Source: Caldifarciminota bacterium
GTDB taxonomy: Bacteria; Hydrothermota; Hydrothermia; S141-80
Assembly: GCA_015490255.1 (NCBI GenBank)
Contig: WFYF01000012.1
Coordinates: forward strand, 1-5,227
DNA: 5,227 nt
Reading direction: 5' to 3'
Within the stretch, counting starts at the first letter, position 1; every line of letters begins with the position of its first letter. Position numbers and translations under genes: made by a program. The notes under the pieces are model-generated. The model worked only from the letters and a program-made list of their open reading frames with translations. It did no database searches and was not told the origin of the DNA. This document shows, one piece after another, positions 1 through 4,136 of this stretch.

Positions 1-25
1 CGCCAGGGGAGGGGAGAAGATCTAC

Positions 26-58
26 CCCCAACCAATTCCCATCGGGAATTGGTTGGGG
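26..58. repeat. Perfect 15-bp inverted repeat (hairpin)
   Basis: The arm CCCCAACCAATTCCC (26-40) is followed by a 3-base loop ATC and its exact reverse complement at 44-58. As RNA or DNA this is a very stable stem. Neither side carries a T-run, so it is not a textbook intrinsic terminator in either direction. It could be the 3' structure of an upstream gene outside the window, or a dispersed intergenic palindrome. The structure is certain; the role is unknown. Confidence 0.8.
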
Positions 59-130
59 ACCCCGTTAGTCCACCCCGTCATTCGGACAAAATTTTTTTGC
101 TTTCGGGGCCCTCACGCGGTTTTCTTGAGA

Positions 131-148
131 ATACCGCATGGGGCGTAT
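131..148. promoter_or_regulatory. Possible distal CsoR/FrmR-type operator-like site
   Basis: ATACCGCATGGGGCGTAT has the same outline (ATACC, then a G-tract, then GTAT) as the operator at 216-233. It is flanked by an AATAC/GTATT inverted repeat (130-134/145-149). Its centre lies about 85 bp upstream of the promoter site, close to eight helical turns. This could be a second binding site for the DUF156-family regulator, but the G-tract is shorter and interrupted, so chance similarity is quite possible. Confidence 0.3.
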
Positions 149-206
149 TTGGGGAAAGGGTTGGGGGGCTCTGAACTCATGTATGGAGGTCAGTTCTGCC
201 GAAGAC

Positions 207-235
207 TTGACGCGGTATACCATAGGGGGTATAAT
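207..235 (+). promoter_or_regulatory. Sigma70 promoter of the mer operon
   Basis: The -35 box TTGACG (207-212) and the consensus -10 box TATAAT (230-235) are separated by exactly 17 bp. Transcription would begin near 242, leaving a leader of roughly 27 bases before the regulator start codon. The spacing is optimal, unlike the 19-20 bp spacer of MerR-activated mer promoters. This fits simple repression rather than MerR-style DNA untwisting. The only operator-like sequence nearby overlaps the spacer and the -10. Confidence 0.82.
216..233. promoter_or_regulatory. CsoR/FrmR-type operator overlapping the -10
   Basis: TATACCATAGGGGGTATA is a pseudo-palindrome with TATA ends and a central G-tract. 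That is the form recognised by CsoR/RcnR/FrmR (DUF156) repressors, and it closely resembles FrmR-type sites containing ATAGGGGGTAT. It fills the promoter spacer and part of the -10, so a bound repressor would block RNA polymerase. Extra half-sites flank it: GGTATACC at 214-221 and a perfect GGTATA-A-TATACC repeat at 228-240. The natural ligand is the regulator encoded immediately downstream, giving autoregulation of the whole operon. Binding is inferred. Confidence 0.65.
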
Positions 236-268
236 ATACCGGACCGAAGAAAAAGAGGAGGTCAAATC

Positions 269-577
269 GTGGCTCAGACACTGAAACAGACCGTCTATCT
301 CTCGGAGGAAGAAAAAAAGCGCCTTCTGGCCCGGGTCCGCCGGCTGCGGGGCCAGGTGGAGGCCATTGAAAGGCGCCTGGCCGAAGGCGAATGCGCCGAT
401 GAGCTCATCCAGCTCGCCCTGGCCGTTCGGGGGGCCGCCGGTCAGCTCGCCGCCGAACTCGCCGGGCTCCATCTTGAAGCCTGCGTCCGGACCTGCATGG
501 TCCAGAAAGAACCCAGCCCGGAGGGCCGGATCCAGCGCCTCCTGGAGGTGATCCGGCTGATGGCCCGGAACACATGA
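269..577 (+). CDS. CsoR/RcnR/FrmR-family (DUF156) metal-sensing repressor
   Basis: This encodes a 102-residue all-helical DNA-binding repressor of the CsoR/RcnR/FrmR family. Members bind G-tract operators as tetramers and release DNA on binding a metal or another reactive ligand. The start is GTG at 269, with an ideal AGGAGGT (256-262) six bases upstream and the promoter just before it. The frame is open further upstream, but no start there has comparable signals. The family core is clear: RVRRLRGQVEAIERRL (22-37) and LAVRGAA (51-57). Candidate ligands are Cys42, His68 and Cys72; His68 and Cys72 match the H-x3-C of copper-type CsoR. Aligned without gaps to E. coli FrmR recalled from memory, Cys42 sits one residue before the usual Cys. 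An additional Cys76 lies one helical turn after Cys72. The gene is ten bases upstream of merA, so it probably represses the mer operon. The ligand, Hg(II) or Cu(I), is not determined. Confidence 0.94.
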   Translation: MAQTLKQTVYLSEEEKKRLLARVRRLRGQVEAIERRLAEGECADELIQLALAVRGAAGQLAAELAGLHLEACVRTCMVQKEPSPEGRIQRLLEVIRLMARNT

Positions 578-587
578 GGAAAAAACC

Positions 588-2195
588 ATGAAAACCCTCA
601 AACTCCGGATCCAGGGCATGACCTGCACCCACTGCGAGGAAACCGTGCGTGCGGCCCTGGAACGCGCCGGGGCCCGGGTCCTCCAGGTCTCCTGGAAGGA
701 AGGGATCGCCCGGCTGGTGGGCGATAACCCGGAAGTCCTCCGCCAGCACGTGGAAGCCGTGGGATACCGGGTGGTGGGTGTGCAAGAAGAAACACCCTCC
801 GGGGAGACACCAGAAGCCGCCGCGTCTCTCCTGGTGATCGGTTCAGGCTCGGCCGCCTTCGCCGCCGCCATTGAGGCCCGAAAACACGGTGCCTCCGTCG
901 TGATGATCACGGGCGACCGGTTTGGCGGCACCTGCGTGAACGTGGGATGCGTGCCGAGCAAATTTCTTCTCCACCGGGCCGCTGCCCTCCACGCCCTTCA
1001 CCATCCCCCCGCTCCCTTCCGGGGCTGTCCGGAAATCCCGGACATGGCGGCCCTGCAGGAAGCCCGGCAGGACCTGATCCAGACCCTGCTTCAGGAGAAA
1101 TACGAGGACGTGGCGGAAGCCTGGGGCATCCAGCGGATTCCCGGCACGGCCCGGTTCGTGGACCCCGACACCGTGGAGGTGGACGGAAAGAAAATCTCCT
1201 TTGAGCAGGCCCTGATCGCCACCGGCGCCCGGCCCTGGATCCCGCCCATTGAGGGCCTTCAGGAAGCGGGGTTCTGGACCAGCACGGAGGCCCTGGAAAG
1301 CCGGGTTCTTCCCCGGCGTCTTGCGGTGATAGGGGCGAACGCGGTGGGGCTGGAGCTCGCCCAGGCCTACGCCCGGCTGGGCAGCGAGGTGATCCTGATG
1401 GAGGCCCAGCCCCGCATCGCTCCCTTTGAAGAACCGGAGATCTCGGAACATCTGCAGCAGCACCTGGAAGCCGAAGGCATCCGGGTGCTCACCGCCATCC
1501 GGATCCGTTGTGTGGAACGCACCCCCACCGGCAAGCGGATTCTTTGTCAGGACGGCGTGGAACCGGTGGAGGTGGACGAAATCCTGGTGGCCACGGGACG
1601 GCGACCCAACACGGACCGTCTGAACCTTTCCGCTGCGGGGGTGGAAACCGATGACCGGGGCGCCATCCGCGTGGATCCGTATCTGGCCACCACAAACCCC
1701 CGGGTGTATGCGGCCGGAGACGTGACTCCCCATCCCCAGTTCGTTTATCTGGCCAGCCGGATGGGGCAGATCGCGGCCCGGAACGCCCTGGGCGTGGGCC
1801 GGGAGGTGTTTGACCCCCGCCTGGCACCCCGGGTGATCTTCACCGATCCGGAAGTGGCCGCCGTGGGCCTCACCGAAACAGCGGCCCGGGAACAGGGGAA
1901 AGACGTGCAGACCGCAGTGATGGATCTGGACGTGGTGGCCCGGGCCCGGGTGGAGGGCCGGGCCGGGAAGATCAAGCTGGTTCTGGAGGCTGCCACAGGG
2001 AAGCTCCTGGGGGTGCATCTGGTGATGCCCCGGGCGGGAGAGGCCGTCTATGCCGCTCACCTGGCCCTCCGGGCGGGGATGAAGGCCGCCGACCTGGTGG
2101 ACAGCTTCGCCCCGTATCTCACCTATGCGGAAGCCCTTCGTCTGGCCGCCCAAGCGGTGGCGGTGGATGTGCACAAACTGAGCTGCTGTGCGTGA
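588..2195 (+). CDS. merA: Mercuric reductase MerA with N-terminal HMA domain
   Basis: Cytoplasmic FAD- and NADPH-dependent flavoprotein disulfide reductase of 535 residues that reduces Hg(II) to volatile Hg(0). An N-terminal heavy-metal-associated domain (about 1-68) carries GMTCTHC with Cys13 and Cys16, which accept Hg(II) and deliver it to the core. The FAD-binding GSGSAA motif is at 85-90. The redox disulfide motif GTCVNVGCVPSK has Cys116 and Cys121. The NADPH-binding segment VIGANAVGLELA (247-258) and the second FAD motif AAGD (375-378) follow. Two active-site tyrosines known in the family are present: Tyr172 in KYE and Tyr510 in APYLT. The C-terminal LSCCA provides Cys533 and Cys534, the flexible pair that hands mercury to the partner active site in the dimer. 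These C-terminal cysteines separate MerA from lipoamide dehydrogenase. The length fits single-HMA MerA. GAGGA (576-580) lies seven bases before ATG. merA comes first among the structural genes, ahead of the transport genes, unlike the classical merTPA order. Confidence 0.98.
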   Translation: MKTLKLRIQGMTCTHCEETVRAALERAGARVLQVSWKEGIARLVGDNPEVLRQHVEAVGYRVVGVQEETPSGETPEAAASLLVIGSGSAAFAAAIEARKHGASVVMITGDRFGGTCVNVGCVPSKFLLHRAAALHALHHPPAPFRGCPEIPDMAALQEARQDLIQTLLQEKYEDVAEAWGIQRIPGTARFVDPDTVEVDGKKISFEQALIATGARPWIPPIEGLQEAGFWTSTEALESRVLPRRLAVIGANAVGLELAQAYARLGSEVILMEAQPRIAPFEEPEISEHLQQHLEAEGIRVLTAIRIRCVERTPTGKRILCQDGVEPVEVDEILVATGRRPNTDRLNLSAAGVETDDRGAIRVDPYLATTNPRVYAAGDVTPHPQFVYLASRMGQIAARNALGVGREVFDPRLAPRVIFTDPEVAAVGLTETAAREQGKDVQTAVMDLDVVARARVEGRAGKIKLVLEAATGKLLGVHLVMPRAGEAVYAAHLALRAGMKAADLVDSFAPYLTYAEALRLAAQAVAVDVHKLSCCA

Positions 2196-2207
2196 GAGAG
2201 GTGCGGC

Positions 2208-2324
2208 ATGAAGCGACTGCGTCCCTGGCTTGCGGTGGGCGGCGCGGTGGTGGCCGCCGCGGCTGCCTCTGCCTGCTGCGTCCTTCCGGTGGTGCTCATC
2301 GGTGCGGGCATCACCGGCGCCTAG
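2208..2324 (+). CDS. MerT N-terminal fragment (first membrane segment)
   Basis: This 38-residue piece is what would be made if TAG terminates. It has a basic N-terminus (MKRLR), then one hydrophobic helix holding the mercury-binding SACC motif at 21-24, and it ends at GITGA. Alone it could insert as a single-span peptide. Whether it associates with the downstream fragment to rebuild a transporter is unknown. Confidence 0.5.
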   Translation: MKRLRPWLAVGGAVVAAAAASACCVLPVVLIGAGITGA

Positions 2325-2540
2325 ATGGCCAGCCTCCAGGTCCTGGAGCCTTTTCGCCCTTACCTGCTTGCAATCGCATGGGGACTCTGGGCTCTCGCTT
2401 TTTACCGGGAGCGGCAGAAGGCCGGCACCTGCGGGGTGGACGGGACGTGCGAGAAACCGTCCTACCGCATGTTCTGGATTTCGGGGGCGTTGCTTCTCCT
2501 CATCTCCGCAAGCCCCTGGCTGGTGAACCAACTTGTCTGA
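2325..2540 (+). CDS. MerT C-terminal fragment (second and third membrane segments)
   Basis: This 71-residue frame starts with the ATG directly abutting the upstream TAG (TAGATG). It has no ribosome binding site of its own, since the preceding bases are GC-rich coding sequence, so expression would depend on ribosomes terminating and restarting. It contains LEPFRP (7-12), a helix around 13-27, the cysteine loop with Cys36 and Cys42, and a final helix around 48-68. It shares the frame of the first fragment, as expected for one gene interrupted by a point mutation. Confidence 0.5.
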   Translation: MASLQVLEPFRPYLLAIAWGLWALAFYRERQKAGTCGVDGTCEKPSYRMFWISGALLLLISASPWLVNQLV

Positions 2541-2556
2541 AACAGGAGGAATTGTG

Positions 2557-2934
2557 ATGATGCCCTGGCTCTTTCTCATAGCCTTTGGGGGAGCGGCCCC
2601 TCTGGAACTTCTCGTGGGCGACGTGACCTGTCCTTCGTGTGCGGTGTCCATCCGGTCGGTCCTGAAGCGGGCCCATGTCCGTCTGGTGGAAGAGACCCTT
2701 ATCACTCCCTATGCCCGGGTCAGGGTTCGGCCTGACGAAGGGGCCGATCTTCCCGGCGCTCTGCAATTGCTTGAAAAGGTGGGGTATCCCGTGTTTGTGG
2801 TTGTGCCGGATACGGTGGTTCCGGAGGGTGCCCAGGCTCAGCGAAAGGTTGTGGGCGACGACACCCTCCGGGTGCTGCCGGCCCGTGCCTGGCTGGCTCT
2901 GCAGGAACAGGCTCAAAAGGAGGTTGCGCCATGA
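2557..2934 (+). CDS. merP: MerP-like heavy-metal-binding protein with C-terminal extension
   Basis: This encodes a 125-residue protein with a hydrophobic N-terminus (about residues 3-14) that could act as a signal peptide or membrane anchor, then an HMA-like fold. The metal site is GDVTCPSC, Cys25 and Cys28, corresponding to GMTC-x2-C of MerP; the usual Met is replaced. The domain ends in LEKVGYPV (about 73-80), equivalent to the DAGYPS-type end of MerP. About 40 further residues follow, rich in V, R, Q and A, which ordinary MerP (about 91 residues with signal) lacks. The expected role is a periplasmic or membrane-attached Hg(II) scavenger feeding MerT. The signal is atypical: there is no Lys or Arg before the hydrophobic stretch. 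AGGAGGA (2544-2550) supports ATG at 2557, or the adjacent ATG at 2560. It begins 16 bases after merT and overlaps the next gene by ATGA. Family assignment is likely but the protein is divergent. Confidence 0.72.
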   Translation: MMPWLFLIAFGGAAPLELLVGDVTCPSCAVSIRSVLKRAHVRLVEETLITPYARVRVRPDEGADLPGALQLLEKVGYPVFVVVPDTVVPEGAQAQRKVVGDDTLRVLPARAWLALQEQAQKEVAP

Positions 2935-3194
2935 AAGTGGAACTCTTCCGGGCCGATTGCCGGTTGTGTGATCGCACCGAAAGGATCGTCCGTCATATTC
3001 TGCCACCGGGGGTGGAATTTGAGGTCCACCGGGCGGAGGAATGCCGGGACGGCTCCTGCTGCCGGCTGGCGGAGCGTTACGGGGTCCGGGCGGTGCCCAC
3101 CCTGGTGGTGGACGGCCGGATCGTCCAAGTGGGCCTGCCCGACGAGGCGGCGGTGAACCGCCTGGAGGCGATGCTCCGTCAGGCGTTTGCCTGA
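2931..3194 (+). CDS. Small thioredoxin/glutaredoxin-fold protein, cysteine-rich
   Basis: This 87-residue thioredoxin-fold protein starts MKVELFRADC and has no signal peptide, so it should be cytoplasmic. The active-site CxxC is CRLC (Cys10, Cys13). The cis-proline loop is VRAVPTLVVDG with Pro56. The length suits the minimal glutaredoxin-like or mini-thioredoxin class. Between the second strand and second helix it has ECRDGSCC, adding Cys38, Cys43 and Cys44, which are not required for the fold and could bind a soft metal. The ATG overlaps the merP-like stop (ATGA) and is preceded by AAAAGGAGGT (2915-2924) six bases away, so it should be well translated as the last gene of the mer operon. Likely roles, all inferred, are thiol reduction of MerA or the regulator, or acting as a cytoplasmic Hg(II) shuttle between MerT and MerA. 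Confidence 0.83.
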   Translation: MKVELFRADCRLCDRTERIVRHILPPGVEFEVHRAEECRDGSCCRLAERYGVRAVPTLVVDGRIVQVGLPDEAAVNRLEAMLRQAFA

Positions 3195-3201
3195 ACACAA
3201 C

Positions 3202-3216
3202 CCGGCCGGTTGCCGG
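3202..3216 (+). other. Short GC hairpin just after the mer operon
   Basis: CCGGC (3202-3206) pairs with GCCGG (3212-3216) around a five-base loop, eight bases after the last mer stop codon. It is followed by CATCC rather than a T-run. It may protect the 3' end of the mRNA or help stop transcription together with the larger hairpin that follows. It is not a canonical intrinsic terminator. Confidence 0.4.
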
Positions 3217-3222
3217 CATCCT

Positions 3223-3255
3223 GGAGGGAAAGCCAGCGAGGATCGCTTTCCCTCC
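3223..3255 (+). terminator. Large hairpin, possible transcript 3' end of the mer operon
   Basis: GGAGGGAAAGC (3223-3233) is exactly complementary to GCTTTCCCTCC (3245-3255) with an 11-base loop. An inner GCGA/TCGC pairing offers an alternative upper stem. It lies 28 bases after the final mer stop codon, where a terminator is expected. The required U-tract is absent, so it may instead be a processing or stability element, or part of a regulatory RNA. The stem is certain; calling it a terminator is inference from position. Confidence 0.4.
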
Positions 3256-3408
3256 CGAAACTGCGGGTTTGTCATGAAATGCCGGGCGGGGGATCTCTGG
3301 ACAAGCCCCGGTGGCGGTGTTTCGCCCATGGTGGCTGCGAAAACAACAAAACCAGAGGGAACCTCCGCAAGCACCACCGTGAGGAAGGACAGCGTCTCCG
3401 GAAAACGG

Positions 3409-3437
3409 TTGACATCCCTTCTGCGGGCGCATATCCT
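3409..3437 (+). promoter_or_regulatory. Sigma70 promoter of the second transcription unit
   Basis: A perfect -35 TTGACA (3409-3414), a 17-bp spacer, and a -10 TATCCT (3432-3437) with the conserved TA and final T. Transcription would be expected to start six to eight bases after the -10, at 3443-3445, essentially on the ATG at 3444. No CsoR-type G-tract operator overlaps it, so this unit is probably not co-regulated with the mer operon. Confidence 0.68.
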
Positions 3438-3443
3438 TAAGGT

Positions 3444-4136
3444 ATGTCGGATTTTCCGTTCAAAACGCTGTTCCTTTTTGGAACAGATGCCTTTCTTGAG
3501 GCGGTGACATCCCGGTCGCTGCCTGTATCTTCCGTTCACTGGAACACCCTTCCCGAAACACCGGAACAGGATACGGTGCTGGTTGTCTCCACCGATGCTC
3601 CCCAACGGTGGGCTGCCCTGGGACGGGCTGTGGAACATACCCTTCCCTTCATCGCCGTGGGGGAAAGGGATCTCACCCCCTTTTCCCGGGAGGTCTTCCT
3701 GACCACCGGTCTTGTTCCCCAGCCGCTCCGGGTCGTTTTCCGTAAGGACCGGCTGGGTCGCCTGGCCCGTCTGTCCTCGGGGTTTCTGCGCCAGCCCCGG
3801 AGCGGTGGGGATGTGACCCCGGGAGGCCTGCTGGACGTTCTGCTTTTGCTCCTTCACGAAGATGACCCCTTTTTGCTGCGGGTGTGGAGCGGCGAAGGGG
3901 AAGGGGAGATTGCTGGCCGGGAAGGTCAGGTGGTCCGGGCGGTATCTCCGGATCACCGTGGTCATGAGGCCCTTCTCTGGGTGCTCACCCGGGAGAAGGG
4001 GGTGTGGGTCCTTGCCCGGAACGTTCGGTTCCGGGCCACCGAGCAGGGGTTTTCCCTGGTGGACGCCCTCCTTGCCTATGCTCGGGAGATGCTGGAGTCC
4101 GAGTCCGAAGTCCTGTTGCGTTTCAGCTCCTCATGA
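3444..4136 (+). CDS. Two-domain protein: receiver-like N-terminus and PATAN (DUF4388)-like C-terminus
   Basis: This 230-residue soluble protein has no signal peptide or membrane segment. Residues 124-220 resemble the PATAN/DUF4388 domain: DVTPGGLLDVLLLLLHEDD, then a strand pair ending in an acidic/glycine turn (GEGEGEIAGREGQVVRAV), GHEALLWVL, a KGVWVL strand and a closing helix. PATAN domains are common in deltaproteobacterial signalling and gliding/polarity proteins and are thought to mediate protein contacts. Residues 6-110 alternate strands and helices (LFLFG, DTVLVVST, PFIAVGERD, VPQPLRVVF) like a receiver domain. The acidic pocket and the usual K-P lysine are missing, so it would not be phosphorylated; this part is inference. 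ATG 3444 is forced by an in-frame TAA at 3438. AAGG (3439-3442) sits only one base before ATG, too close to work as a ribosome site. The stop overlaps the transporter start (ATGA), suggesting translational coupling and possibly regulation of that transporter. Confidence 0.72.
   Translation: MSDFPFKTLFLFGTDAFLEAVTSRSLPVSSVHWNTLPETPEQDTVLVVSTDAPQRWAALGRAVEHTLPFIAVGERDLTPFSREVFLTTGLVPQPLRVVFRKDRLGRLARLSSGFLRQPRSGGDVTPGGLLDVLLLLLHEDDPFLLRVWSGEGEGEIAGREGQVVRAVSPDHRGHEALLWVLTREKGVWVLARNVRFRATEQGFSLVDALLAYAREMLESESEVLLRFSSS

Larger units (their letters stand above)
2208..2540 (+). pseudogene. merT: MerT mercuric ion transporter gene, split by in-frame TAG
   Basis: Read through the TAG at 2322-2324, this is a complete MerT of about 110 residues (family about 116), an inner-membrane protein that carries Hg(II) into the cytoplasm. 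It has three predicted membrane segments. The first contains the vicinal pair SACC (Cys23, Cys24). The second follows the family signature V-LEP-RP (here VLEPFRP). The loop between the second and third holds two cysteines with five residues between them (TCGVDGTC), matching the second cysteine pair of MerT. The TAG lies between GITGA and MASLQVLEP, where characterised MerT proteins have GFSGAW followed by the second segment. A single G-to-A change (TGG to TAG, base 2323) would explain it. All other hallmark residues are intact, so the lesion is recent, tolerated through reinitiation or readthrough, or a sequencing error. An AGAGG ribosome site (2197-2201) lies six bases before ATG. Confidence 0.82.
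3195..3408 (+). other. Intergenic region after the mer operon
   Basis: I see no credible coding sequence here on either strand; the open frames lack ribosome sites and family signatures. The left part contains two hairpins, listed separately. The rest, about 3257-3408, is GC-rich, with short complementary runs such as CGGGG/CCCCG and GGCG/CGCC and an A-rich stretch (3339-3351). I could not match it to a riboswitch class. It could hold the operon 3' end, a small RNA or decayed sequence. Confidence 0.5.

Noticed and set aside
84..98. T-run at 92-98 as an intrinsic terminator
   Set aside because: Only a four-base GTCC/GGAC pairing precedes it and A bases intervene, so there is no adequate stem directly before the T-run.
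127..151. Additional weak promoter upstream (TTGAGA / TATTTG)
   Set aside because: The spacer is only 15 bp or so and the -10 is poor. The promoter at 207-235 is far better and correctly placed.
207..240. MerR-type operator/promoter
   Set aside because: The spacer is 17 bp rather than 19-20 bp, and the MerR dyad is absent. The inverted repeats fit the DUF156 family instead.
53..268. Upstream extension of the regulator reading frame by 72 codons
   Set aside because: The promoter (207-235) and the AGGAGGT ribosome site (256-262) lie inside it, and the translated residues resemble nothing in the DUF156 family. GTG at 269 is the start.
2322..2324. Selenocysteine recoding of the merT stop
   Set aside because: Selenocysteine uses TGA, not TAG, and the position is normally Trp rather than Cys.
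2533..2556. TTG or GTG start for the merP-like gene
   Set aside because: TTG 2533 precedes the ribosome site AGGAGGA (2544-2550), and GTG 2554 is only three bases from it. ATG 2557 has better spacing.
843..2705. Long open frame on the - strand antisense to merA
   Set aside because: It is a mirror of the GC-rich codon bias of merA. Its translation is rich in G, P, H and R with no family motifs and no ribosome site.
3202..3408. Molybdenum cofactor, fluoride, TPP, cobalamin or c-di-GMP riboswitch
   Set aside because: Isolated fragments such as CTCCCG after a hairpin or GGCGGTG-TTTCGCC look suggestive, but the conserved cores of those classes could not be assembled. The RNA would also end before the promoter of the next gene.
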